Assembly (NCBI GenBank): GCA_002729235.1
Contig: PBTY01000073.1
Location: 45,265 to 83,882 of the forward strand
Origin: Rickettsiales bacterium
GTDB taxonomy: Bacteria > Bacteroidota > Bacteroidia > Cytophagales > Cyclobacteriaceae
Direction: 5' to 3'
Length of the DNA stretch: 38,618 bases
Shown here in pieces: positions 1-8,666 of this stretch (position 1 is the stretch's first letter; every line of letters starts with the position of its first letter). The notes under the pieces are model-generated. The model was not told where the DNA came from. It ran no database searches and worked only from the letters and a program-made list of their open reading frames with translations. Position numbers and translations under genes: made by a program.

Positions 1-50
1 GCCTTGTTCTGGAATTTTTCGTTGAGATTAGAGAGTTGTTCAAGTGTCAT
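1..50 (-). CDS. Start of a cell-wall gene, probably murD (partial)
   Basis: Only the first 16 complete codons are inside the window, read leftwards from an ATG at 48-50 (MTLEQLSNLNEKFQNK). The peptide itself is not diagnostic. In Bacteroidota dcw clusters the gene after mraY is usually murD (UDP-N-acetylmuramoyl-L-alanine:D-glutamate ligase), and the start lies only 6 nt past the mraY stop, so it is clearly in the same operon. The murD name rests on synteny alone. Confidence 0.4.
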   Translation of the reverse strand, partial: MTLEQLSNLNEKFQNK

Positions 51-56
51 ATTAGA

Positions 57-1235
57 TCATCTAAGTTTAAGCGTTGCTAATGTGATAATGGCCAACAAAA
101 TGCCTGACGTCCAAAATCTGGTAACGATCTTAGCTTCATGCCAACCTTTCTTTTGGTAATGATGATGAAGTGGTGACATCAGGAATACCCTTCTTCCTTC
201 GCCAAACTTCTTTTTGGTGTACTTGAAATAAGACACCTGAATCATCACTGAAATCGTCTCCACGAAAAACACTCCGCAGAGCACAGGAATCAACAATTCC
301 TTTCTAATAACCAGGGCAAATACGGCGATAATCGCACCAAGAGATAAACTTCCTGTATCTCCCATAAAAACCTGAGCTGGGTATGAGTTGTACCACAAAA
401 AACCTATACAGGCACCTACCAGTGCAGCTCCAAATATTACCAACTCACCAGAGTTAGGGATAAATGCGATGTTCAAATAATCAGCAAAAACTGCGTTACC
501 AGACATGTAAGCAAAAACCACCAATGTCAAACCGATAATCGCTGAAGTACCACCTGCTAGTCCATCTAAACCGTCAGTTAGATTAGCAGCATTAGATACT
601 GACGTAATGATGAAGATCACAGCCAGCACATAAATCACCCAGGTGTATGGCTCCAAAAACTCTGGTAACAACCAGTCGTATTGGAATTCATTGTTCTTTA
701 CAAAAGGAATAGTAGTTACAATGGAAGCACTATCCGAGAATCCAGTACCTCCCAACTCAGGAATGGCTACATCCGGATGGAAAACCATCACTAAACCAAC
801 TAATAATCCGATTCCGACTTGCCCAACAATCTTGAAGTGTCCCGCAAGACCATCCTTATTTTTCTTTTTCTTTTTCAGGTAATCATCGGCAAAACCAATC
901 AGCCCCATCCATAGAGCTGTCACTACCAGGAGAATCACATAGATGTTCCCAATTTGAGCAAACAACAATGTCGGGATCACGATGGCCGCAATGATGATGA
1001 TACCACCCATGGTAGGGGTACCTGCCTTTTCCATCTGACCTTCCAAGCCCAGATCCCGAATGGACTCTCCCATTTGGAAGCGTCTGAGCATATTGATCAA
1101 TTGCTTCCCAAATACGATACTGATTACTAAAGAAATCAACGCAGCCATACCTGCCCTGAATGAGATAAAGCGGAATACACTCGCTCCCATCAAGTCAAAT
1201 TGTTTTTCCAAAAAGTCAAACAAGTAGTATAGCAT
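57..1235 (-). CDS. mraY: Phospho-N-acetylmuramoyl-pentapeptide-transferase MraY
   Basis: Integral membrane enzyme that transfers phospho-MurNAc-pentapeptide from UDP to undecaprenyl phosphate, giving lipid I. The 392-aa product shows the family signatures: an Asp pair near residues 117-118 followed by a lysine run, NLTDGLDG near 218-225, GDTGS near 292-296, and a triple-His motif before [10 protein letters not shown] near 359. Around ten hydrophobic segments are visible. The length fits Bacteroidota MraY, slightly longer than the roughly 360 aa of proteobacteria because of a periplasmic insertion around 150-195. It follows murE after a 98-bp AT-rich gap and is nearly joined to the next cell-wall gene. 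Confidence 0.97.
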   Translation of the reverse strand: MLYYLFDFLEKQFDLMGASVFRFISFRAGMAALISLVISIVFGKQLINMLRRFQMGESIRDLGLEGQMEKAGTPTMGGIIIIAAIVIPTLLFAQIGNIYVILLVVTALWMGLIGFADDYLKKKKKNKDGLAGHFKIVGQVGIGLLVGLVMVFHPDVAIPELGGTGFSDSASIVTTIPFVKNNEFQYDWLLPEFLEPYTWVIYVLAVIFIITSVSNAANLTDGLDGLAGGTSAIIGLTLVVFAYMSGNAVFADYLNIAFIPNSGELVIFGAALVGACIGFLWYNSYPAQVFMGDTGSLSLGAIIAVFALVIRKELLIPVLCGVFFVETISVMIQVSYFKYTKKKFGEGRRVFLMSPLHHHYQKKGWHEAKIVTRFWTSGILLAIITLATLKLR

Positions 1236-1333
1236 CTCTTCTTTTAGTTGAAAATGGATAATTGTGAATTGAAAATGTTAACACATTTAAGCTGATACAT
1301 CTTCACTATCAATTTTTCATTTTTCATTGTCAA
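1236..1333. repeat. AT-rich imperfect stem-loop between murE and mraY
   Basis: The 98-bp gap holds two arms, about 1255-1277 and 1313-1338, that are imperfect reverse complements (ATAATTG..AATTGAAAATG against CATTTTTCATTG..CAATTATTC). A similar AT-rich string lies at 5283-5325 in the ftsL/rsmH gap. It may be a small interspersed repeat or an mRNA processing or attenuation element inside the operon. No function can be assigned from sequence. Confidence 0.4.
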
Positions 1334-2788
1334 TTATTCATTGAGCATTTTGCTCAGTTCTTCTTTATCATCAAAGTGCGTTCGCACCCCTTTAATCTCC
1401 TGATAAGTTTCATGTCCCTTACCCGCAACCAAAATGATATCCATCGACCCTGCCAGATTACAAGCAGTTCTGATCGCTTCTCTTCGATCTTCGATCACCA
1501 TGGTTTTTCTCTGATCAACTTTAGAAATCCCCGCCATCATATCCGTTAGGATTTGTTTTGGGTCCTCGTCTCTAGGATTGTCAGAAGTTAATATCACTTT
1601 GTTGCTGTACTGAGCTGCCAATCTTGCCATCTCAGGACGCTTTCCTTTATCTCTATTTCCTCCACATCCCACCACAGTAATCACTGTTTCCTGACGTGTT
1701 CTTAAATTGTCGATAGTCTTCAACACATTCTCCAATGCATCTGGTGTATGTGCATAGTCTACAATTGCTAGAATGTCATTAGCATTCACTACCTGCTCGA
1801 ATCGACCTCTTGCTCCATCCATTTGAGATAGAGTTGTCAACACCTCTTCTTTCTCCTCTTCCAGCAATACTGCTGTCGCATATACTGCCAAAAGATTGTA
1901 GGCATTAAAGTCTCCTATCAATTTGAACCAGGCGCTGATTCCGTCCACATCAAGTTCCAAACCCTGAAGCGTGTTGTGCAAAATCTTTGCTTTGAAATCA
2001 GCCATAGACTTCAAAGAATAAGTATTCTTATCAGCCTTCGTATTTTGCATCATCACATGACCTCTCTTATCATCCACGTTAACCAATGCAAATGACTCTC
2101 TAGATAAGCCATCGAACAGCAGCTTTTTGGCCTTGATGTACTCGTCAAAAGTCTCATGAAAATCGAGGTGATCATGTGAGATATTGGTGAACACACCACC
2201 AGCAAACTCCAACCCTTTGGTTCTGTGCTGAACCAAAGCATGAGAACTCACTTCCATGAACGCATGTGTACATCCTTCCTTCACCATTTTCGCCATCAAT
2301 TCATTGATAGTGATCGCATCAGGTGTGGTGTACTTGGTCTCCAATACTTTGTCGTTGATCTTGTTTTCAACAGTAGAAAGCAAACCAACCTTGTATCCAA
2401 GTTGCTGGAATAATTGGAACAGCAAAGTAGCCGTGGTAGTCTTGCCATTGGTACCTGTGATCCCAACTAATCTTAACTTTTTGGAAGGATTGTTGAAGAA
2501 ATTGGCTGCTACAATCCCCATCGCAGCAGCACTATTCTCCACCTGTATATAAGTCGTGTTTTTTCTTAAGTCTTGTGGAATTTCCTCACACACAATCGCT
2601 ACGGCACCTAGCTCGATAGCTTTGTCCATGAAGTCATGTCCATCCACGGTCAATCCAGGCACTGCGAAAAACAGCCCACCCTTTTCGACTTTCCTTGAGT
2701 CCATAGCCAATGAAGTGATCTCCTGATCACGATCTCCATGGATCTCAATCAGCGACGCTCCAAACAATATGTCTTTCAATAATGGCAT
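1334..2788 (-). CDS. murE: UDP-N-acetylmuramoyl-tripeptide synthetase MurE
   Basis: Cytoplasmic ATP-dependent ligase that adds the third amino acid to UDP-MurNAc-L-Ala-D-Glu. The 484-aa protein has the three Mur-ligase domains: an N-terminal UDP-binding domain, the central ATPase with GTNGKT near 112-117, and the C-terminal domain with the DNPR motif in TSDNPRDEDP. In characterised MurE enzymes DNPR marks meso-diaminopimelate specificity, so mDAP is the inferred substrate. Its ATG overlaps the stop of the upstream PBP gene by one base, indicating translational coupling. Confidence 0.97.
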   Translation of the reverse strand: MPLLKDILFGASLIEIHGDRDQEITSLAMDSRKVEKGGLFFAVPGLTVDGHDFMDKAIELGAVAIVCEEIPQDLRKNTTYIQVENSAAAMGIVAANFFNNPSKKLRLVGITGTNGKTTTATLLFQLFQQLGYKVGLLSTVENKINDKVLETKYTTPDAITINELMAKMVKEGCTHAFMEVSSHALVQHRTKGLEFAGGVFTNISHDHLDFHETFDEYIKAKKLLFDGLSRESFALVNVDDKRGHVMMQNTKADKNTYSLKSMADFKAKILHNTLQGLELDVDGISAWFKLIGDFNAYNLLAVYATAVLLEEEKEEVLTTLSQMDGARGRFEQVVNANDILAIVDYAHTPDALENVLKTIDNLRTRQETVITVVGCGGNRDKGKRPEMARLAAQYSNKVILTSDNPRDEDPKQILTDMMAGISKVDQRKTMVIEDRREAIRTACNLAGSMDIILVAGKGHETYQEIKGVRTHFDDKEELSKMLNE

Positions 2789-4887
2789 TAACTCAATTCA
2801 ATTTTAATATTGGTACCCTTTGAAAACTTGGTTCCCGGCAAGAGAGACTGAGTATCCACACGTCCCCTACCTCTTACATCTACCTTTAATCCCATGTTTT
2901 CCAACACATAAATGGCATCTCGAAGTGTCATACCACGAACATCTGGAATGTGGTCCGGCTTAGGTTGATTGTCTTCCCAGAACACTGAATGATTAACCAC
3001 ATCTGTAGTAACCCACTCCGACTCTGTTTCAGAATGATTCGAGATTCCTAACTGATTAGAAATCATCTGTAATTCATCTTGCTTACCTGATCTGATCACC
3101 GGAAATACTCCGGCATACTGATCTCTTTGCTCAGGAAGTTCCTGATGTAAACCTGTTTCTAAGGCATAGATCTTATCCGCAATCTCTTTGAACACTGGCG
3201 CTGCTACATCACTACCGTAGATGTGATACCCTTTCGGCTCGTCAATAACGATGATGCAGCTGTACTGAGGCTTATCCGCCGGGAAGTACCCAGCAAAAGA
3301 CGTGTAGTAATTGGAGGTATATCTACCATTCACCACTTTCTTAGCAGTCCCTGTCTTACCAGCTATTTTGTACTTATCATTCTTAATATTTTGTGCCGTT
3401 CCTCTTTCTACCACTCCTTCCAACATGATTTTCACCTGTCTCAAGGTCTCTTTTGAACAGATCTTGTCATTCAAAACCTTTGCCTTATAGGTCTCCATGC
3501 TTCTGTTAGCCTTCTTCACGGATTTCACGATCAAAGGCTGAATCATTTTTCCATTATTGGCCACTGCATTGTACAATGTCAATGTCTGTAGAGGGGTCAT
3601 TTTCAATTCATAACCATGTGAAATCCATGGCAATGAAATACCACTCCAGGTACTATCCGTTGGATCTTTGATGTAAGGAACACCTTCTCCTACCATCTGA
3701 AAACCAAGCGGTTTATCCAAACCTATCTTCTTGATATAATCCGTATATCTTGATGGTTTAGCTCCAAATTGTTTAGTGATCAACTTCGCTGTACCAATGT
3801 TGGAACTCTTCTCGAATACCTCCTGAACAGTCAGAACACCATACCCACCTGGCTTATGATCACGCATGGTTTCATTGAAGAATTTCATGGCGCCATTACC
3901 AGTATCTACTGTATCTGTCAATTCTATATCAGAGTCTTCCAATAAAGCAATCATCGATGCTAACTTGAACGTTGACCCTGGCTCGCGTGCACCCTGACTT
4001 CCAACTGCATAGTTGTATCGCTCGTAGTATTTGCCTTCACTATTTCTACTCAAGTTGGAGATCGCTTTGATTTCTCCAGTATTTACTTCCATCAAAACTG
4101 CCACACCGTAATCTGCCTGATGCTTTTGTAAATGCTTTAACAAGGCAGATTCAGTCACGTCCTGAAGGTTTACATTGATAGTTGTTTGTATATCATAACC
4201 ATCAACCGGACGAATCTCCGTCCCATCATAAACAGGTTTCCATCCTCCTCCTGCCATTTTTTGGAACAATGCCTCACCATCCTGTCCTGCAAGCTGGCGA
4301 TTGAAAGAATACTCCAATCCAGCCACACCTCTATTGTCAGAATTAACCGTACCGATGGTTCGATAACCTAAATGCGAAAAAGGCAGAAATCTTTTTTCCA
4401 CCTTCTCGAAGATAATTCCACCAGTATACTGCCCTTCTCTAAAGATTGGCCAGCGCTCAATGCGCTTTTTGTCCTGGTAATCGATCTCCTGTCGGTTGAC
4501 TATCATGTAGCGTCTCCGCTCCTTTCTTGCCTGCGCAATCTTTCGCTTGTATTGCATCTGCGACATGTCCTTATAGAAATGTGACAGGTAGTAACAGAGC
4601 GAATCGATGTGCGAATTAAACAACTCATCACTAGGCAAGTAGGGATCAAATGCTACCTGGTAAAATGGCAAAGAAGTAGCCAACAAGCTTCCATCATCCG
4701 CATAAATATTACCACGTGTTGCATTGACCTTACGAACATCCAGCCCAATGCTCTCCGCATAACTTCTCCACTTATCACCTTCTACATGCTGAATGGTGAA
4801 CACGCGAAAAAGTATCCCTGCAGAAAACAAGAATACCAGGAGGAATGCAATCCTTACTCTTAATAATATGGACCTGCGAATACTCAT
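2788..4887 (-). CDS. ftsI: Septal penicillin-binding protein (FtsI/PBP3-type) with PASTA tail
   Basis: Class B PBP, the transpeptidase of septal peptidoglycan synthesis. Reading the 699 aa: a short cytoplasmic N-terminus and one membrane anchor near 13-33; a PBP dimerisation domain to about 235; and a transpeptidase domain with catalytic STFK near 305-308, SSN near 361-363 and KTGT near 511-514. A single PASTA-type domain (PDVRGMTLRDAI...) occupies about 643-699. The PASTA tail is usual in Bacteroidota FtsI and absent from the E. coli protein. It sits between the ftsL-like gene (4-nt ATGA overlap) and murE (1-nt overlap). Confidence 0.95.
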   Translation of the reverse strand: MSIRRSILLRVRIAFLLVFLFSAGILFRVFTIQHVEGDKWRSYAESIGLDVRKVNATRGNIYADDGSLLATSLPFYQVAFDPYLPSDELFNSHIDSLCYYLSHFYKDMSQMQYKRKIAQARKERRRYMIVNRQEIDYQDKKRIERWPIFREGQYTGGIIFEKVEKRFLPFSHLGYRTIGTVNSDNRGVAGLEYSFNRQLAGQDGEALFQKMAGGGWKPVYDGTEIRPVDGYDIQTTINVNLQDVTESALLKHLQKHQADYGVAVLMEVNTGEIKAISNLSRNSEGKYYERYNYAVGSQGAREPGSTFKLASMIALLEDSDIELTDTVDTGNGAMKFFNETMRDHKPGGYGVLTVQEVFEKSSNIGTAKLITKQFGAKPSRYTDYIKKIGLDKPLGFQMVGEGVPYIKDPTDSTWSGISLPWISHGYELKMTPLQTLTLYNAVANNGKMIQPLIVKSVKKANRSMETYKAKVLNDKICSKETLRQVKIMLEGVVERGTAQNIKNDKYKIAGKTGTAKKVVNGRYTSNYYTSFAGYFPADKPQYSCIIVIDEPKGYHIYGSDVAAPVFKEIADKIYALETGLHQELPEQRDQYAGVFPVIRSGKQDELQMISNQLGISNHSETESEWVTTDVVNHSVFWEDNQPKPDHIPDVRGMTLRDAIYVLENMGLKVDVRGRGRVDTQSLLPGTKFSKGTNIKIELS

Positions 4888-5255
4888 TCTTCCGGTATCA
4901 CAATTTTATAAGGTGAAACATCACTTTCTGACAAACCGATTCTAGCAGCTTTTTTCGCCACTTCGGATTGTTTGCTATCGTACATATAGTCCGCTTGAAG
5001 TGTATGAAAGTCTGCTCTCAGATCTTCCACTGCTGTCTCCAACGTACCAATAGTTCTAATCTTCTTTTCAGCATAGTGTCTGCTACCGATGTAGATCACA
5101 CACAAAACCGCTACAAACAAAATCTGTGGTAAGAATCTCAAGTGAATCACTTCACCAATAGACTCATCCATAGGAAGCACCTTGTCCAACAGGGAAAAGA
5201 AGCCCTTTCCTCTTGCTGTTGATTTACCCGGTATTTTGTATGTATTAGTTGCCAC
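4884..5255 (-). CDS. FtsL-like divisome protein
   Basis: A 123-aa protein with a basic cytoplasmic N-terminus, one transmembrane helix around residues 45-60 (PQILFVAVLCVIYIG) and a C-terminal stretch around 62-105 with coiled-coil character. This topology and its place between rsmH and the septal PBP are those of FtsL, which pairs with FtsB/DivIC and recruits FtsW-FtsI. Sequence conservation in this family is low, so the assignment depends mainly on topology and synteny. The stop overlaps the PBP start by 4 nt. Confidence 0.8.
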   Translation of the reverse strand: MATNTYKIPGKSTARGKGFFSLLDKVLPMDESIGEVIHLRFLPQILFVAVLCVIYIGSRHYAEKKIRTIGTLETAVEDLRADFHTLQADYMYDSKQSEVAKKAARIGLSESDVSPYKIVIPEE

Positions 5256-5316
5256 TTTTCTAATTCTTAGTTGTGATTTCTGAATCCTTGAATTATCAAT
5301 TCTTCATTTTCAATTT

Positions 5317-6231
5317 TTAATTCGAATTGCGTTCAGCAATTCGGAGTTTCGCACTTCGTGCTCTATTGTTTCGTTCCAACTCTTCTTCTCCAGCGATAAT
5401 CGGCTTTCTGGTCACAGACTCAAATGGTCTGATGATGTTTCCATAAAAGTCTTTCTCCTGCTTCCCTCTGATATTTCCAGCGTTGATGAAGTTTTTCACC
5501 GGGCGATCTTCTAAAGAGTGATAGCTCATCACTACCAATCGACCTCCTGGCTTAATGACTTCTGGCGTTTGCTCTAAAAACTCGTGCAAGGCACCCATCT
5601 CGTCATTTACCTCAATTCGTATAGCTTGAAAAAGCTGAGCGAGGTACTTCATCTCTTTTCCTCTGGGAGCACAGGTCAATGCGATTTCTCTTAGCTGCTC
5701 GTTTCGATGAATTGTCTTCATTCCTCTTGCCCGGATGATCGCGGCTGCCAACGTTTTGGCATTTTTGACCTCTCCATAAGCGCTGAGAACATGAATCAAA
5801 TCCTTCTGATCGTATTCGTTTACCACATGTTTTGCGGTAACAGCAGCTCCCTGATCCATTCGCATGTCAAGCTCTCCATCAAATCGGGTGGAGAAACCTC
5901 TACTCCCCTCATCTAATTGATGAGAAGAAACGCCTAAATCAGCAAGAATCCCATCTACCTGCTTCACTCCATGAAAACGCAATTGCCTTTTCAGGAATCG
6001 GAAGTTGGATTCAACAAAAGTGAAAGAACGATGTTGCTGAAATTCTTCAGCATTGGCCTTCGCATCAGCATCCTGATCAAAAGCATATAGCATTCCGCCA
6101 TCAAGCTTCTCGAGTATTGCTCGAGTATGTCCCCCTCCGCCGAAGGTGACGTCTACATAGATTCCGTTTGGTTGGATGTTGAGTGCGTCGAGGCACTCTT
6201 TAAGCATCACCGGTACATGGTAAGTACTCAT
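5317..6231 (-). CDS. rsmH: 16S rRNA (cytosine1402-N4)-methyltransferase RsmH (MraW)
   Basis: SAM-dependent enzyme that methylates N4 of C1402 in the 16S rRNA decoding centre. The 304-aa sequence carries the SAM-binding motif VDVTFGGGGHT near 27-37, the acidic DQDADA near 53-58, the LGVSSHQLDEGSRGFS block near 98-113 and the C-terminal SYHSLEDRPVKNF block. Length is normal for the family. The start codon shares one base with the stop of mraZ (TAATG), so the two are translationally coupled. Confidence 0.97.
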   Translation of the reverse strand: MSTYHVPVMLKECLDALNIQPNGIYVDVTFGGGGHTRAILEKLDGGMLYAFDQDADAKANAEEFQQHRSFTFVESNFRFLKRQLRFHGVKQVDGILADLGVSSHQLDEGSRGFSTRFDGELDMRMDQGAAVTAKHVVNEYDQKDLIHVLSAYGEVKNAKTLAAAIIRARGMKTIHRNEQLREIALTCAPRGKEMKYLAQLFQAIRIEVNDEMGALHEFLEQTPEVIKPGGRLVVMSYHSLEDRPVKNFINAGNIRGKQEKDFYGNIIRPFESVTRKPIIAGEEELERNNRARSAKLRIAERNSN

Positions 6232-6674
6232 TATTCGTCCAGGTATTTCTGGGCCAGAGCTGAGTACTCTTCGGAATCGTCTATTTGATGCTCCTCAAAC
6301 ATTTGAGGATTCCACATTTCAATGTAATTGCCCATCCCTATCAATATGGCCTCTTTATCGAGGTTGGCATGAGCGAGCATTGGCTTAGGTAACAATATCC
6401 GACCCGCATTATCCAGCTCTACCTGTGCGATACTCCTGAAGAAATTTCGTTTCAATTTTCTCTGCTCGGCGTTGAACTCACTAAGCGCAGCAATCTTGGC
6501 ATGTATCTTTTTGTATTCTAACATCGGATACAGGATCAAGTTTGGCTCGAATCCTTTTCGGATTACCAGCTCGTGCGTGGATACTTCGGGAAGATTAGCC
6601 TTAATCTTAGCAGGTAAGACTAACCTACCCTTAGCGTCCAACTTACACTCATACTCGCTTGTGAAAAAAGCCAT
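6231..6674 (-). CDS. mraZ: Transcriptional regulator MraZ
   Basis: DNA-binding regulator of the dcw operon, made of two SpoVT/AbrB-like halves. Both halves are visible: YECKLDAKGRLVLPAK near residues 8-23 and ELDNAGRILLPKPM near 83-97. I chose the ATG at 6674 (MAFFTSEYE, 147 aa) over the longer frame opening at 6698, because MraZ proteins start a few residues before the first EY..LDAKGR block and the eight extra residues look like leader. It is the first gene of the operon, and its own predicted operator (three 10-bp-spaced boxes) lies 83-109 nt upstream. Confidence 0.95.
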   Translation of the reverse strand: MAFFTSEYECKLDAKGRLVLPAKIKANLPEVSTHELVIRKGFEPNLILYPMLEYKKIHAKIAALSEFNAEQRKLKRNFFRSIAQVELDNAGRILLPKPMLAHANLDKEAILIGMGNYIEMWNPQMFEEHQIDDSEEYSALAQKYLDE

Positions 6675-6726
6675 AGTTGAGCTGCGATACTCTCGCATCG
6701 CATTAGAAAAATATAAACCACCAGTA

Positions 6727-6783
6727 CAAATGTATGAAAAAGATCAACAAAATCAACCACATCCTCCCACTTTACTCCACTTT
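6727..6783 (-). promoter_or_regulatory. mraZ promoter with triple MraZ box
   Basis: On the minus strand a TACATTTG element (complement of 6727-6734) matches the Bacteroidota -7 consensus TAnnTTTG. A TTGA (complement of 6753-6756) lies 18 nt upstream as a -33 element. Directly above it are three heptamers, AAAGTGG (6777-6783), AAAGTGG (6767-6773) and GATGTGG (6757-6763), spaced exactly 10 bp. Known MraZ operators are 10-bp-period repeats (TGGGN5 in E. coli, AAAGTG-type in mollicutes), so this is very probably the autoregulatory operator. The predicted transcript start is about 45 nt before the mraZ ATG. Confidence 0.75.
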
Positions 6784-6924
6784 TTTAAAAAAGTTCATTT
6801 CAAGCGTATAAAAGCCTCTTTTTCGAGCAATTTGAAGGGTTTTACGGTTAACTCACTGATTGCTAGGACGAAGAATTGACCTACTTGGAGTATCAATTGG
6901 ACAAAATTAGGTCAAAAATGCCAG

Positions 6925-6981
6925 TTGGTGGGGCAAAGTGGTGGGATTGGAAAAATTTTACTTTTTGGTGGGGGAAAGTGG
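6925..6981 (+). promoter_or_regulatory. Second cluster of GTGG boxes, opposite orientation
   Basis: GTGG cores occur at 6928, 6938, 6968 and 6978, so pairs are 10 bp apart and the two pairs are 40 bp apart. AAAGTGG is intact at 6935-6941 and 6975-6981, and a weaker GATTGG lies in register at 6945. The boxes face the RAYT-A gene, away from mraZ. They could be extra MraZ sites in the intergenic region or a sequence carried by the RAYT-A element, since a related set recurs at 7728-7763. Confidence 0.45.
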
Positions 6982-6984
6982 GCT

Positions 6985-7701
6985 AATTCGGATTTGCAAT
7001 CCGAATTGCAGAGTTCATGGATTTGTAATCCACTTTTATTTCTTAATTTGATCTAATGGGAATCAAGAACAAAATAACTGATGGCTATCTGTACTTTGTG
7101 ACCATGACTGTGGTAGACTGGGTGGATGTTTTCACCAGACCACCTTACAAGCATGAGATAGTCAATTCTCTGAAACATTGCCAACAAAATAAAGGATTGG
7201 AACTGTACGCATGGTGTCTGATGACCAATCACCTGCATCTCATCGTCTCTGCCGCAGAAGGCCACAACCTATCAGACATCCTTCGCGACTTCAAAAAGCA
7301 CACCAATAAATCAATTATAAGAATCATCAAGGAAGAACCAGAAAGCAGAAGAGAATGGTTGCTGGATCGGCTGGAATTTAGTGGTAGATACAATCCTAAA
7401 ATCAAGAACTACAAATTTTGGCAAGATGGGAATGACGCCAAAGAAATCTACTCCAACGAGTACCTGGATCAGAAAATAGATTATATCCACAGGAATCCTG
7501 TAGTAGCAGAAATTGTATCAGAACCAGAACATTACTGGTATAGCTCAGCAAGAAATTATGCAGGGGAAAAAGGACTGATTGATGTTCTTTTAGCTGATTA
7601 AATACCTTATTCAGATTTGTAGTCCAATGAGCAACATTATTATTAAAACCGGATTACAAATCCTCTTTCTCTTTGCATCGGGATTTCAAATCCCGAAGAG
7701 C
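6985..7701 (+). mobile_element. RAYT-A/REP element
   Basis: A unit made of palindromes flanking a REP-associated tyrosine transposase gene. Left side: a perfect 10-bp inverted repeat AATTCGGATT-TGC-AATCCGAATT (6985-7007) and GGATTTGTAATCC (7019-7031). Right side: a degenerate copy near 7613-7625, GGATTACAAATCC (7651-7663) and GGGATTTCAAATCCC (7680-7694), then gaagagc. The same motifs in the same order recur without the gene at 10896-11015. This is the architecture of REP/RAYT domesticated elements; the boundaries are inferred from the outermost palindromes. Confidence 0.75.
7056..7601 (+). CDS. REP-associated tyrosine transposase (RAYT-A, Y1/HUH family)
   Basis: Single-strand DNA transposase of the IS200/IS605-related Y1 superfamily, which cuts at REP palindromes through a catalytic tyrosine. 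The 181-aa sequence shows the HUH motif in TNHLHLIV near residues 58-64. It also has the RAYT signature DYIHRNPV followed by YWYSSARNYAG near the C-terminus. The ATG is the one matched by the truncated copy at 7809, which shares almost every residue of the first 23. It lies between GGATTTGTAATCC palindromes. No frame damage is seen, so it could be active. Confidence 0.9.
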   Translation: MGIKNKITDGYLYFVTMTVVDWVDVFTRPPYKHEIVNSLKHCQQNKGLELYAWCLMTNHLHLIVSAAEGHNLSDILRDFKKHTNKSIIRIIKEEPESRREWLLDRLEFSGRYNPKIKNYKFWQDGNDAKEIYSNEYLDQKIDYIHRNPVVAEIVSEPEHYWYSSARNYAGEKGLIDVLLAD

Positions 7702-7727
7702 TGGGATTGATAGGAGTCTTTATACCA

Positions 7728-7889
7728 TTGGTGGGGAAATGTGGTAGCTGTGGGGGAAAGTGGGCTCATTCGGATTTGTAATCCACTTTTATTTCTTAAT
7801 TTGATATGATGGGAATCAAGAACAAAATATCTGATGGCTATCTGTACTTTGTGACCATGACCGTGGTGGACTGGGTTCATTTGGTCTAA
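7728..7889 (+). pseudogene. Truncated 5' copy of the RAYT-A element
   Basis: This stretch repeats the GTGG boxes, one GGATTTGTAATCC palindrome (around 7772-7784), the leader and the first codons of RAYT-A. An ATG at 7809 gives a 26-codon peptide (MGIKNKISDGYLYFVTMTVV...) nearly identical to the N-terminus of the intact gene, ending at TAA 7887-7889 where similarity stops. It is a non-functional remnant of a second insertion or of a tandem duplication. It also accounts for most of the 358-bp gap between the transposase and the next gene. Confidence 0.85.
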
Positions 7890-7959
7890 TATCCTTCTTG
7901 AAAATCACTAAGACACTAAAGACAATTTTGGATTTGATATATTAAATGCACTTTTACTT

Positions 7960-8577
7960 ATGCAGAAGATTCACCAGATAACAGATTCTCACCAAATCGG
8001 GCAGTACTTCGATGTATTCTTCAATTATGTAAGACGCCTCACCAATATTCCAGAAAGTGATCAAGAACTATGCAAAACGTTATTTAAGCCCGTATTTGTT
8101 AAGAGAAATACCATTATCGAATCTGAGGGCACTGTTCACAATTATCATAATTTTATTGTCTCTGGATTCATGCGCAATTTTCACCACAATGACGAGCATG
8201 AAGAAGTCACTACAGACCTGAACGATGGTCCTCGGTTCTTCACTTCCTACAGCAGTTTTATACATAGTACGGTATCCAAAGACAATCTTCATTGCATCAC
8301 AGACTGCCAACTACTCCGCATTAGCAGAGAAGATGTAGACATAGCTGCTCAAGAAGGGATTACTCAACAGGAATACAGTCAAAAAATTCTGGAGCAACTA
8401 CTAGAGAAAAATAGACAGAGGGCAATCGAATTAACAACGCTAACCGCAAAAGAACGCTACCTCAAGCTTATGACTGTACATCCTGCAATTATTCAAAATG
8501 TACCGCTGACCTATATAGCCTCTTATCTAGGCATTAAGGCTGGCAGTCTTAGCAGAATAAGAAATGAATTGGACTAG
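7960..8577 (+). CDS. Crp/Fnr-family transcriptional regulator
   Basis: A 205-aa protein with a cyclic-nucleotide-binding-like beta-barrel in the N-terminal two thirds (VKRNTIIESEGTVHNYHNFIVSGFMRNF...) and a C-terminal helix-turn-helix ending in PLTYIASYLGIKAGSLSRIRNEL. This is the typical layout of the many Bacteroidota Crp-like one-component regulators. No Cys cluster for an Fe-S centre is present, so it is not an oxygen-sensing Fnr. The ligand is unknown. It may control the membrane protein gene 89 nt downstream; that is inference from position. Confidence 0.85.
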   Translation: MQKIHQITDSHQIGQYFDVFFNYVRRLTNIPESDQELCKTLFKPVFVKRNTIIESEGTVHNYHNFIVSGFMRNFHHNDEHEEVTTDLNDGPRFFTSYSSFIHSTVSKDNLHCITDCQLLRISREDVDIAAQEGITQQEYSQKILEQLLEKNRQRAIELTTLTAKERYLKLMTVHPAIIQNVPLTYIASYLGIKAGSLSRIRNELD

Positions 8578-8666
8578 CATTAATTCACAAATGTGAAGTG
8601 ACCAATCAGGGTGCTACCACTAATTTTAAGAATCCTTATATGAACTTAAACTAAACGTTCAGCTAC

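Noticed and set aside
643-882. Plus-strand open frame inside mraY
   Set aside because: Antisense shadow of a well-conserved gene; its Phe run simply mirrors the lysine run of MraY.
6675-6698. Eight-codon N-terminal extension of MraZ
   Set aside because: Family alignment by eye starts at MAFFTSEYE; the extension has no conservation and lies in the expected leader.
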